NCBI GenBank assembly: GCA_943846755.1
Contig: OX044365.1
Span: 2,666,001-2,730,000 of the forward strand
Direction of reading: 5' to 3'
Source of the DNA: UBA8752 sp002336475
GTDB taxonomy: Bacteria; Bacteroidota; Bacteroidia; Flavobacteriales_D; Sanyastnellaceae
Length of the DNA stretch: 64,000 nucleotides
The position numbers and the translations under genes are program-made. Under the pieces are notes generated by a model that was not told where the DNA came from, ran no database searches, and saw only the letters and a list, made by a program, of their open reading frames with translations. Within the stretch, counting starts at the first letter, position 1. Each line of letters opens with the position of its first letter. Shown here in pieces: positions 8,711 through 17,086 of the stretch.

Positions 8711-10065
8711 TCGATGTGGCTGGACAGGAAGTTTTCGACTTTACGGATACCGCGTGAAGCGGCTTCTTGAACTGCTTGGTTGCGCATTCTGGATTCAGGC
8801 ATCAATTCCCGTCGGGCATTGAGCAAGCGCTCCATTTGAGATTTCCCACTCCGGTTGACTTCACCGTTTGAGCGCGCAGGATAGAGCATGCCGGCTTGAA
8901 CTGGACTGGAGGCAAATTCGATGTTGTCGCTCGTGGTGACTTCTTCGACTTTAGAGAACAGCACCTCGCTCGTTTCTGTGCTCACCAGTTTGAGTTCATA
9001 CTTGATGATCACGTTCCGTCTTTGGGTGTGCACGGTGTATTGGGCCGGAGCGAATGCCGCGACTTTTTTGATTTTCCCTTCATCATCGCGCACCTCGCGC
9101 ATGTATTTGCGAAAGCCTTGTCTGGGGCTGCGGACGGGCTCGCCCGATTCCATGGTGTACATCAAAATCGCCCCAGTGAGCATGGCCCGCGCCCCAGCTA
9201 GAGAACCCACTTCGACTTGCTCGTCAGAGAGGCCAGAAATCGACAGTTCTTGCTCAGCGATGATCTCGTCCCGTTGTGTGCGGTCTACGATGCCCAGAAA
9301 GGGGTCCGAGGATTGAATGAGTCCGTTTTGAATGTTGCTTCTGAGTTCTAGGGCAATGTCCTTGTCCCTGTTCCTGCTGTCAAATTTGAGCACAGCCAGG
9401 TTGAAACGGCCATCCTCGAGGGCCGTTTGGCGCAAGGCTTCGGCGTCTTTATAGGCCTTGTCAAAGGCCAGTGCCCTCGAAAAGGCGCCATGTGCAGCCC
9501 GATAACGCATTTCGGTCAACATGGCTTTGCCGTTGCGGTATTCAGGCTCGGCCTGCGCGACGACAAGCAAGGCTTTGGCATCGCCGTATTCCGCGTCCAA
9601 GTGTATGATCTCTTTGAAGGTATCGGCGGCACCAGCGAAATCCTCGGCATCCAATTGCTGGTGTCCCAAATCGTCCAATTCGATGAGGTGTTCGTCCAAG
9701 TGGTCCTCGTAGTCTGAAACGATGGTGGTCGGAATGATGAGGTCCACGTCGACCTTGGACATGCGCTGGGTATAGGCCGTCATGTTGTCGTACAAACCCA
9801 GGGCGTCCTTTCGCCTTCCATCCATAGAAGCTTGCTGGAATTCACCGACCCAGGTATCAACGACTCCTTGACCAGCAGAGCGCAAACCCACCATTGCTTC
9901 GATGTAGCTGGGTTTTTTGCGCAATGCTTGGTAATACAGCTCGGCCGCTTGACGCACCATGCCCGCATCTTGCATTTCGGCTCCCCTTTTGGTGAGTGCC
10001 TTCGGACCAGAACATCCAGCGGCAAGAAGGGCGATGCAACTGAGGATAAGGAGGAGGTGGCGCAT
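8707..10065 (-). CDS. TPR lipoprotein with CsgG-like domain
   Basis: Lipoprotein of 452 residues (lipobox LLAAGCSGP). Tetratricopeptide-like helices run from about residue 25 to 240 (AAELYYQALRKKPSYIEA, ADTFKEIIHLDAEYGDA, AHGAFSRALAFDKAYKDA). A CsgG-like domain follows: FNLAVLKFDSRNRD, IVDRTQRDEIIAEQEL, GSLAGARAMLTGAILMY and a basic YTVHTQRRNVIIKYELKLV strand. CsgG proteins form outer-membrane secretion pores for curli. No curli genes are visible, so that role is not claimed. First gene of the three-gene lipoprotein operon, with a 4-base overlap to the next. Confidence 0.7.
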   Translation of the reverse strand: MRHLLLILSCIALLAAGCSGPKALTKRGAEMQDAGMVRQAAELYYQALRKKPSYIEAMVGLRSAGQGVVDTWVGEFQQASMDGRRKDALGLYDNMTAYTQRMSKVDVDLIIPTTIVSDYEDHLDEHLIELDDLGHQQLDAEDFAGAADTFKEIIHLDAEYGDAKALLVVAQAEPEYRNGKAMLTEMRYRAAHGAFSRALAFDKAYKDAEALRQTALEDGRFNLAVLKFDSRNRDKDIALELRSNIQNGLIQSSDPFLGIVDRTQRDEIIAEQELSISGLSDEQVEVGSLAGARAMLTGAILMYTMESGEPVRSPRQGFRKYMREVRDDEGKIKKVAAFAPAQYTVHTQRRNVIIKYELKLVSTETSEVLFSKVEEVTTSDNIEFASSPVQAGMLYPARSNGEVNRSGKSQMERLLNARRELMPESRMRNQAVQEAASRGIRKVENFLSSHIE

Positions 10066-10196
10066 GGGCTTCTGTTTTAAAACGGGGGCTGTGCAGGTGC
10101 CGAAAATAGTCCTGCTTCCTCAGTGTTGTGGACAAGTCCCGTGCCAGTCTTTGCGAAGGGGTGTGCGACTTCCTGTTCGACGGCGAAATTTGAGGC

Positions 10197-11546
10197 ATGC
10201 CAAAACGCGTTCTCATTCTTGGAGCAGGCCGCTCCAGCTCGTCTCTGATCCGTCACATGTTGCAGCATGCATCTGATGAGGGTTTTGTGGTTCGCATCGG
10301 AGATTTGGACCTGGCATTGGCAGACCGGAAAGCACAGGGACACTCCGCTGCCAGCACGTTTGCATTGGATGCAGGCAACCCCGAAGCACGTCGAAATGAA
10401 ATTGACGAGGCCGATTTGGTCATCAGCATGTTGCCAGCATTTTTGCATCCAGAGGTGGCGGCAGATGCCATTGCCACACGGACTCCCTTGATCACCCCGA
10501 GCTACCTCTCTCCAGAGATTGCGGCGATGGACCAGGCAGCCAAGGACGCGGGCATCCCCATTTTGAATGAGCTGGGCCTCGACCCGGGCATCGACCACCT
10601 CAGCGCCATGCAGGTGATTGACGAACTGCGGAGCGAGGGGTCGAAATTGACTGGTTTTGAAAGCTACACAGGTGGCCTTGTGGCTCCTGAGAGCGACAAC
10701 AACCCCTGGCATTACAAATTCACTTGGAACCCCCGAAACGTAGTGTTGGCGGGCCAAGGTGGGTCAGCCACCTTTCGCATGGGCGGATTGAACCGTGTTT
10801 TGCCACCCCACCGCCTGTTTCAAGAGGTGACGCCGATCGACGTCCCGGGTGCGGGGCGTTTCGAAGGTTATGCGAACCGGGATTCTTTGGCCTACGAGCA
10901 GATTTATGGATTACAGGGGATTGAGACCTTGGTGCGGGGAACATTGAGGGGCGACGGTTTTTGCGGCGGTTGGGATGCCTTGTTTCAATTGGGCATGAAC
11001 CGAGACGACGCCCAGCTTTCCTTGCCCGAGGGAACCTCTTGGCGCACGTATACTGCTGGTTTTGCCGGAGGTGTTGGAAAGGATGCGGATCGTGCCCAAG
11101 TGCGCGATGCCGTGGCCAAGACGACAGGGGCAGACCGCGCCGCACTGGACCTGCTGGATTGGCTCGGTCTTTTTGAGGATGATGCGGTTGCACCGGCCCA
11201 AGGTTCTCCTTGTGACATTTTACAGCAACGGTTGGAGTCCAAATGGGCCTTGGCGCCAGAGGACCTCGATATGATTGTGATGTGGCACCGGTTCGGTTAC
11301 ACAACGGCCGATGGTGAGCAGCGCGTGCGCACCTCGCATTTGGTCCACATCGGAGAGAACGACACCCATACAGCCATGTCACTGACCGTGGGCTTGCCTT
11401 TGGCGCTCGCCGCACGGATGTGGATGCGCGGGGAATGGAAAGGCACCGGCGTGACCTTGCCTACTTCTCCGTCTTTGTACACGCCTTTGCTGCGTGGATT
11501 GGCTGCCGAGGGCATCGCATTTACTGAAAACGACAGCGCATTGTGA
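10197..11546 (+). CDS. Saccharopine dehydrogenase family protein
   Basis: NAD(P)-dependent oxidoreductase of 449 residues. The N-terminal Rossmann fold begins VLILGAGRSSSSLIRHML. The family motifs ISMLPAFLHPEVA, ITPSYLSPEI and NELGLDPGIDHLSAM are present, followed by the substrate domain (GFESYTGGLVAPESDNNPW, YKFTWNPRNVVLAGQGGSA) and a closing PTSPSLYTPLLRGLAAEGI. The family links lysine and 2-oxoglutarate through saccharopine, in degradation or synthesis; this length fits the reductase or lysine-forming type. It is divergent from the lipoprotein operon and overlaps the next small gene by one base. Confidence 0.85.
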   Translation: MPKRVLILGAGRSSSSLIRHMLQHASDEGFVVRIGDLDLALADRKAQGHSAASTFALDAGNPEARRNEIDEADLVISMLPAFLHPEVAADAIATRTPLITPSYLSPEIAAMDQAAKDAGIPILNELGLDPGIDHLSAMQVIDELRSEGSKLTGFESYTGGLVAPESDNNPWHYKFTWNPRNVVLAGQGGSATFRMGGLNRVLPPHRLFQEVTPIDVPGAGRFEGYANRDSLAYEQIYGLQGIETLVRGTLRGDGFCGGWDALFQLGMNRDDAQLSLPEGTSWRTYTAGFAGGVGKDADRAQVRDAVAKTTGADRAALDLLDWLGLFEDDAVAPAQGSPCDILQQRLESKWALAPEDLDMIVMWHRFGYTTADGEQRVRTSHLVHIGENDTHTAMSLTVGLPLALAARMWMRGEWKGTGVTLPTSPSLYTPLLRGLAAEGIAFTENDSAL

Positions 11547-12007
11547 TGCTGGCCAGGTATGCGGGTGTGGTGCTCACTGTGGCTTTGATTTCCATGGGCT
11601 TTGTGCGGGCAAGTGGACCATGCGATGTGCCTCCATTCGATCCATTGCAGCCGGTCGCTTCGGCGGAAGCCGCATTGGAGATGGACGCTTGGGCGCGAAA
11701 AGCGCTGCGCCGTGACGTCAAGGGCAACACGTGTCCAGAAGTCCAAGAAGCCGTTGATGTTTTGCTGGTCCGATGGCTTCAGGCACACCCCGACATCGTC
11801 ATTGCTTTTGAAGGCCGAGAAGCCGAAGCGTGGTTGCAAAACCCTGCGGAGTTCATGGACCACGTCAAGGCCGAGGCCTGGGCTGCGGTAAAGGGCCGCC
11901 GTCAGGTGTTGCCGAGGCGGTGGGGCAAATCACCATGTCACCACAGGGCTGCAGACCGCCGTGAGCGCATGGTCCATCGCACTTTGGCGAAATTCAAAAA
12001 GTCTTGA
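11546..12007 (+). CDS. Secreted hypothetical protein
   Basis: A 153-residue protein with an N-terminal signal peptide (YAGVVLTVALISMGFVRASG) and no family I recognise. It contains a CDVPPFDPL segment, a helix-rich middle (EAALEMDAWARKALRRDV) and a basic C-terminus (GRRQVLPRRWGKSPCHHRAADRR is the start of it). The start ATG at 11546 overlaps the stop of the saccharopine dehydrogenase gene (TGATG), so translation is probably coupled. A hairpin follows. Confidence 0.55.
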   Translation: MLARYAGVVLTVALISMGFVRASGPCDVPPFDPLQPVASAEAALEMDAWARKALRRDVKGNTCPEVQEAVDVLLVRWLQAHPDIVIAFEGREAEAWLQNPAEFMDHVKAEAWAAVKGRRQVLPRRWGKSPCHHRAADRRERMVHRTLAKFKKS

Positions 12008-12014
12008 AAAATTG

Positions 12015-12040
12015 AAGGGGCTGCCCTCCAGCAGCCCCTT
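12015..12040. terminator. Terminator hairpin between convergent genes
   Basis: AAGGGGCTGC (12015-12024) pairs with GCAGCCCCTT (12031-12040) around CCTCCA. On the plus strand no T-run follows. On the minus strand the hairpin is followed by CAATTTTTC, so it best serves the leftward gene ending at 12109. Confidence 0.6.
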
Positions 12041-12108
12041 CTCACCACATCTACCTCATCAGTACTGTCGGTCAGTACCCTTATCAGGTGGCTTTAAGCA
12101 GCACTGCT

Positions 12109-12696
12109 TTAGGGAGCAGGCTGCGTTGACGGATCACGCAGAGAGAGGTGGCTGCGCAACTGATTGATGCCGTCGGTGTGTAGATACGCGTCGTGTCTGA
12201 AGAGGTTACGTTTTGAATCAAACCAAACGATGGAAAGGGGCATGTCCAGATGGAGTTTGTCTTCAAAGGAGAGCGGATCCATGTTTGGACGGAGCATCAA
12301 GTCGATGTCGCAATCGAGTTGCAGGGGCCTGTTCAGTGTTTTGGTATCGATTTGAATCACCTTTTTGTACGCCGCGTCATGGGATACCTCCAAGGTATAG
12401 AGGTGACCAGGGGGCAATTTGAAGGTGTAGGGTTTTCTGCCGTTGCGCTGGAGCGAGGTCCACAAGGTGTTGTCTTGATGAACGCGAATGCTGAAGCCTT
12501 TCCGAACAACGGCGCCTTCGATGAGCGGCCGAACAATGAGTTCCAGCTGCGGACCTTCATTGGATTCCCGAATCAGCTGTTGGGTCCACCCGGGACTGCC
12601 CGGGACAGAGAAAACACCTTGTGCTTTGGCATTCGAGGTTCCAGCCACTGCGAAAGCAGCCAAAATCGAGCCGTAAATGAGGTGCCTCAATTTCAT
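12109..12696 (-). CDS. Secreted hypothetical protein with regulatory-domain-like beta sandwich
   Basis: A 195-residue exported protein: MKLRHLIYGSILAAFAVAG opens a signal peptide ending at SNAKAQ. The mature part contains GFSIRVHQDNTLWTSLQRNG, FKLPPGHLYTLEVSHDAAY and KKVIQIDTKTL. That pattern is typical of small Bacteroidota periplasmic proteins with a carboxypeptidase-regulatory-like or PEGA-like fold. Specific function unknown. ATG 12696 is chosen because an upstream in-frame extension is coding on the other strand. It is divergent from ispH by about 100 bases. Confidence 0.6.
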   Translation of the reverse strand: MKLRHLIYGSILAAFAVAGTSNAKAQGVFSVPGSPGWTQQLIRESNEGPQLELIVRPLIEGAVVRKGFSIRVHQDNTLWTSLQRNGRKPYTFKLPPGHLYTLEVSHDAAYKKVIQIDTKTLNRPLQLDCDIDLMLRPNMDPLSFEDKLHLDMPLSIVWFDSKRNLFRHDAYLHTDGINQLRSHLSLRDPSTQPAP

Positions 12697-12794
12697 GATT
12701 GCTCCCACTACGGAGATTGGCATACCGGGGTTGCAGTGGAATGGTTTTACAGAAGAGAAGAACAAGGCGGCCCGTTGCCCTGTACTTTCGTGGA

Positions 12795-14051
12795 ATGCGC
12801 ACGTTTGACATACCTGAATTTTACCGGTCCCCTGTGATTGGCAAGGTGAAGGCCCTTCGCAAGACGGGAGACCCACGCAAGCAGAATCTAAAGCCCAGCG
12901 TGTTGGACTTTGGTGTGGTGCGGTTCATTCTTCCCCGGCATTTCGGATTTTGCTTCGGCGTGGAGAATGCCATAGAGATCGCCTACCGTGCAGTCAGTGA
13001 GAACCCAGGCAAAAAGCTGTGGTTGCTGAGCCAAATGATCCATAACCCCGAAGTCAATGCTGACTTGGAGTCTCAGGGCATTGGTTTTTTGATGGACACA
13101 GAGGGCCATATCCTCAACCCCATCGGTGCCCTCTCTCCTGAGGACGTGGTGATCGTTCCGGCTTTCGGTACCACACTTGAGATTGAAGCGGAGTTGGAAG
13201 AAATGGGGGTGGACATACAGCGTTACAACACCACCTGCCCCTTTGTCGAGAAAGTATGGAAGCGCGCGAGTCAGTTGGGCAAGAAGGAATATTCGGTCGT
13301 CATTCACGGCAAGCCCAAGCACGAGGAAACCCGTGCCACTTTCAGTCACAGCAGTGCGGGGGCAAAGTCCTTGGTCATCAAGGACATGGCAGAGGCAGAG
13401 GTGTTGGCAGCTTACATCCGCGGTGAACGAGATTGGTCAGGGTTTGCCCGAGACTTTGAAAACAGAATGTCGCCAGGCTTCCAGGTTCCTCAGGATTTGG
13501 AGGGCTTTGGAGTGGTCAATCAGACCACGATGCTCGCCAGCGACACACAAGCCATTGCGGACCACCTCAAAGCCGCTGTAGTGGTCAGGGATGGAGGTTC
13601 GGATGAACGCTTTGCCAACACGCGCGATACGCTGTGCTATGCCACTTTGGACAACCAAACGGCCACGGCGTCTGCCTTGGATTTGGCCCGTGAATCGGCA
13701 GATTTGGCGGTAGTGGTGGGGGGCTATAACTCCAGCAACACCTCGCATTTGGTCGAACTCTGTGAAGAAGTCCTTCCCACTTGGTTCATCAGCGGTGCCG
13801 ACGAATTCCAAGAGGATGGGCGTCTGGCACACTTCAGTTTGGAGCAAGGAAAGCGCTGCTTGTCAGACCATTGGTGGCCCGATCACTTGGGCTCAAAAGT
13901 CCCGACGGTGCTGCTCACTTCTGGTGCGTCTTGCCCGGACAGCGCGGTAGATCGTGTGCTTCAACACATCGTTCAACGTTGTGGCGGTGGACGGGCTGTG
14001 GATGAAGTCTTGCGGCTTTTTGCCCAAGAGCAGGCAACTTTGAATGCCTGA
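12795..14051 (+). CDS. ispH: 4-hydroxy-3-methylbut-2-enyl diphosphate reductase
   Basis: Last enzyme of the MEP pathway. It reduces HMBPP to IPP and DMAPP with a [4Fe-4S] cluster. The conserved Cys residues are visible in GFCFGVENAIEIAYRA, NTTCPFVEKVWKRA and ASCPDSAVDRV; HGKPKHEETRA carries the substrate histidine. GGYNSSNTSHL and TLDNQTA are also typical. At 418 residues it matches the long form found in Bacteroidota and cyanobacteria. It supplies precursors for the carotenoid operon 6 kb away. ATG 12795 gives the family N-terminus; the upstream extension overlaps the divergent gene's leader. Confidence 0.93.
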   Translation: MRTFDIPEFYRSPVIGKVKALRKTGDPRKQNLKPSVLDFGVVRFILPRHFGFCFGVENAIEIAYRAVSENPGKKLWLLSQMIHNPEVNADLESQGIGFLMDTEGHILNPIGALSPEDVVIVPAFGTTLEIEAELEEMGVDIQRYNTTCPFVEKVWKRASQLGKKEYSVVIHGKPKHEETRATFSHSSAGAKSLVIKDMAEAEVLAAYIRGERDWSGFARDFENRMSPGFQVPQDLEGFGVVNQTTMLASDTQAIADHLKAAVVVRDGGSDERFANTRDTLCYATLDNQTATASALDLARESADLAVVVGGYNSSNTSHLVELCEEVLPTWFISGADEFQEDGRLAHFSLEQGKRCLSDHWWPDHLGSKVPTVLLTSGASCPDSAVDRVLQHIVQRCGGGRAVDEVLRLFAQEQATLNA

Positions 14052-14411
14052 ATGAAAGCGCCGCGCCTGCCCAGCCCTTTCCGAAATGTGCGCCATGCAC
14101 CTCGGAACTTCACCTTCCGCTCGTCCCATGTGGATGGGCGCGCTATGCGTTGGAAACAGCGGAAAGAAGCTCTGGAGTCAGAGGTTCAAGGTGCTGAAGA
14201 TGATGCGCCCCGCAAGCTTCGGTTTCGCCAATTTGCTGGCCCTGGATTGGACAGGGAGACGCGCGTTCAAGCCACCCGTTCGGCCAGACGCAGGGCCATG
14301 TTGAGGAGCTTTGCCATTCTGTTGGTTCTTTTGTACGCCGCTTGGCGCGGATTGCTGTGGGTTGAAACCACAGATTTTGCGCGAGAATATTTGCTTCCCC
14401 CAGGACCATGA
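14052..14411 (+). CDS. Small single-pass membrane protein between ispH and mutL
   Basis: A frame of 119 codons begins directly after the ispH stop and overlaps the mutL start by 4 bases (ATGA), so it looks translated as part of the operon. It has a basic N-terminal half (KLRFRQFAGPG, RSARRRAMLRS) and one membrane helix (FAILLVLLYAAWRGLLWV), with about 15 residues after it. An internal ATG at 14145 is an alternative start. No family recognised. Function unknown. Confidence 0.5.
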   Translation: MKAPRLPSPFRNVRHAPRNFTFRSSHVDGRAMRWKQRKEALESEVQGAEDDAPRKLRFRQFAGPGLDRETRVQATRSARRRAMLRSFAILLVLLYAAWRGLLWVETTDFAREYLLPPGP

Positions 14412-16366
14412 ATACGGCTACTGAGACTTCAATTCAACGGTTGCCGGAGCACGTGGCGAACCAAATCGCTGCGGGCGAAGTGGTGCAGCGTCCAGGCTCG
14501 GTGGTCAAGGAGTTGATGGAAAATGCCTTGGACGCTGGTGCGGGCAGGATCGTGGTCGACCTCAAAGACGCAGGCCGCAACCGCATTGTCGTTGCAGACG
14601 ACGGGAAGGGGATGGGCCCTGCCGATGCCGAGGCGTGCTTTGGCCGCCATGCCACGTCCAAATTAAGGGGGACCGACGACCTGTTGTCATTGGCCACCAT
14701 GGGGTTCCGCGGTGAGGCGCTGGCGAGCATTGCCTCCATAGCTCGGGTCGAATTGCGCACGCGAAGGGCCGATGACGCTGAAGGTGTTGAAGTGGTGATG
14801 GAGGGTGGAGAATGTCAATCCAAAGAACCTGTTGTGTGCGATTTGGGTACCCGAATGACCGTGAAGCGGTTGTTCTACAATGTTCCGGCGCGCAGAAACT
14901 TCCTCAAGAGCGACCAGGTAGAATTGCGCCATTGCATCGACGAATTTCAGCGTGTGGCCTTGGCCCATGCCGACATGTCGTTTGTCCTTCGCCACAATGG
15001 ATCAGAGTTGTTTGACCTCCCAGCGGGGAGTCTGCGGCAACGGATTGTCCGCATTTTTGGTGGCAAGTACGATGAGCGTTTGGTTCCTGTAGAGGAGCGA
15101 ACAGATGTGGTAGGCCTCACGGGATTTGTAGGCAAACCAGAATTTGCGCGCAGGACCCGAGGCGAGCAGTTTTTGTTTGTCAACGGAAGGTTCATCCGCC
15201 ATGGAGCCTTTCACGGTGCGGTGATGAGGTCCATGGAAGGGCTATTGACCCCGGGACAGTTTCCTTTGTATGTGCTGTTTTTGGATGTGGATCCGTCGCG
15301 GGTTGACGTCAACATTCACCCCACCAAGGTGGAAGCCAAATTTCAAGAGGACAGGGTCATTGTGGCCATTCTCAAGGCGGCTGTTAAAAGGGCTTTGGGC
15401 CGCTTTCATGTGGCACCTAGCTTGGATTTTGATACAGAGACCGCCTTTGATATAGCCCCGCCCAAGCCTGGACAAACTGTGGGGGAGCCCCAGATCCAAC
15501 TCGACCCCAACTACAACCCTTTCCAATCCGATGAAACACGCGGGATGGATCGAGGCTCAGGAGGCGTTTCTGCGGCTTCTGGAGGCGGCGCATTGAACCC
15601 GGCCCGTCAGTCTGCCTTCCTTCAAGACCGCAACAGCGACCGCATCGAAGCGACGCGGCGGTTTTTTGAGCATGCGGCTGACCCTGCTGAGGGCATGCCA
15701 GCGGAGGCAGAGGAACCACATGCGGAGCGTTTGGTGTTCTCCGAGGTCAACGCACACGATGTGGAACCTTTGCCCACGATGGGTGGAGGATTTGACGACC
15801 AGAGGCCGCTGTTTCAACTCTTCGGAGGCTGGATTGTAACCGCCACCCGCAGTGGGTTGGTGATGGTGGACCAGCACCGCGCACATACCCGGATTTTGTA
15901 CGAGCGTTTCGCCAGCATGGCTCAGCAGGCCTTGACAGGACATTCCCAGCAGCTGCTCTTTCCCTCTGTGCTCGAGGTAGGGCAGGCCGATTGTGCTTTG
16001 CTAGAATCGGCGCTTCCTGTTTTGGCGGGACTTGGATTCAACATTGAGCTCATGGATGAGTCTGGTTGCATTCAAGTGTTGGGTTTGCCCTCTGATGCTG
16101 CCGAAGGCGATCCTGCGTCCCTTGTGGATGCTGTGCTCGAAGAGCTTCGGGAGGCCGGCGAAGTGGATGCTGAATTGCGCGCGAGCCGCGCCATGGCAGG
16201 TGTGGCGCGAGGTGCAGCCATTCCCGCGGGGAGGACTTTGACGCGTGCAGAAATGTTGGATGTGGTCGATGGGTTGTTTGCCTGTCAAGAACCAGACCGA
16301 GACCCTTGGGGGCGGGCCACCCTTGCTACCTTTGACCGAGATGCCGTGGCAGCACGGTTCAGTTGA
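14408..16366 (+). CDS. mutL: DNA mismatch repair protein MutL
   Basis: Mismatch repair ATPase that couples MutS recognition to strand processing. The N-terminal GHKL ATPase (about residues 1-330) shows VANQIAAGEVVQRP, KELMENALDAGA, DDGKGM, TMGFRGEALASIAS and RLFYNVPARRNFL; NIHPTKVEAKF ends the transducer region. A Gly/Ser-rich linker leads to the dimerisation domain from about residue 460. The endonuclease motif region reads DQHRAHTRILYE rather than DQHAxxExxxxE, and the CPHGRP-type motif is replaced by DPWGRAT, so this MutL probably lacks the intrinsic nuclease. 652 residues. Confidence 0.95.
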   Translation: MNTATETSIQRLPEHVANQIAAGEVVQRPGSVVKELMENALDAGAGRIVVDLKDAGRNRIVVADDGKGMGPADAEACFGRHATSKLRGTDDLLSLATMGFRGEALASIASIARVELRTRRADDAEGVEVVMEGGECQSKEPVVCDLGTRMTVKRLFYNVPARRNFLKSDQVELRHCIDEFQRVALAHADMSFVLRHNGSELFDLPAGSLRQRIVRIFGGKYDERLVPVEERTDVVGLTGFVGKPEFARRTRGEQFLFVNGRFIRHGAFHGAVMRSMEGLLTPGQFPLYVLFLDVDPSRVDVNIHPTKVEAKFQEDRVIVAILKAAVKRALGRFHVAPSLDFDTETAFDIAPPKPGQTVGEPQIQLDPNYNPFQSDETRGMDRGSGGVSAASGGGALNPARQSAFLQDRNSDRIEATRRFFEHAADPAEGMPAEAEEPHAERLVFSEVNAHDVEPLPTMGGGFDDQRPLFQLFGGWIVTATRSGLVMVDQHRAHTRILYERFASMAQQALTGHSQQLLFPSVLEVGQADCALLESALPVLAGLGFNIELMDESGCIQVLGLPSDAAEGDPASLVDAVLEELREAGEVDAELRASRAMAGVARGAAIPAGRTLTRAEMLDVVDGLFACQEPDRDPWGRATLATFDRDAVAARFS

Positions 16367-16376
16367 TTTGCCCTGA

Positions 16377-17060
16377 ATGTTCAATCAAGCCACGCCTGTT
16401 GTCCGCAACCTGATGATCATCAACGTGATATTTTACGTGGTGACGCATTTCATTTCGCCTGATTTGATGTCGGTGTTCTCAGGATATTATCCTGCCGCAC
16501 CACAATTCCAGCCTTGGCAAGTGGTCACCCACATGTTCATGCATGCCAGTTTGGGTCACATTTTCTTCAACATGTTTGCCCTCTTCATGTTTGGTTCTCA
16601 ATTAGAAAGGGTGTGGGGTCCCAAGCGATTTTTGAACTACTATCTGATCTGTGGTCTCGGGGCTTTTGCCCTGCACGAGTTGGTGGTCGGCTTTGGGTTC
16701 TATTCTGAATACGGGACGTGGTTTCCCATGGTAGAAGACCTGTTTCCGAATTTGGATTACAGCGCTGCCCAGAGGCAGGCATACAGGATGTTTGTGCCTG
16801 TAGTTGGCGCCTCAGGTGCAGTCTTTGGGTTGCTCCTTGGTTTTGGCATGCTGTTTCCCAACACGAGGCTTCAGCTGCTTTTTCCGCCCATTCCCATCAA
16901 GGCCCGATACTTCGTGCTGGGCTACGGTGCGATTGAGTTGATGTTTGCTTTGCAAAACAGCCCAGGAGACAACGTGGCCCACTTTGCCCACTTGGGGGGC
17001 ATGCTCTTTGGTTATGTCCTCCTTAAAAAGTGGCAGCGGGAACGCGACGTATTTTATTGA
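16377..17060 (+). CDS. Rhomboid family intramembrane serine protease
   Basis: Membrane protease of 227 residues with about six helices. The catalytic serine is in VVGASGAVFGLLLG and the catalytic histidine in AHFAHLGGMLFG; HASLGHIFFNMFALFMFG is the conserved helix-2 region. It cleaves transmembrane substrates within the bilayer; its substrate is unknown. The gene starts 10 bases after mutL and is followed 26 bases later by a second rhomboid. Confidence 0.9.
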   Translation: MFNQATPVVRNLMIINVIFYVVTHFISPDLMSVFSGYYPAAPQFQPWQVVTHMFMHASLGHIFFNMFALFMFGSQLERVWGPKRFLNYYLICGLGAFALHELVVGFGFYSEYGTWFPMVEDLFPNLDYSAAQRQAYRMFVPVVGASGAVFGLLLGFGMLFPNTRLQLLFPPIPIKARYFVLGYGAIELMFALQNSPGDNVAHFAHLGGMLFGYVLLKKWQRERDVFY

Positions 17061-17086
17061 CCGCAGTGGCGTTGTGTAGGTAGAAC

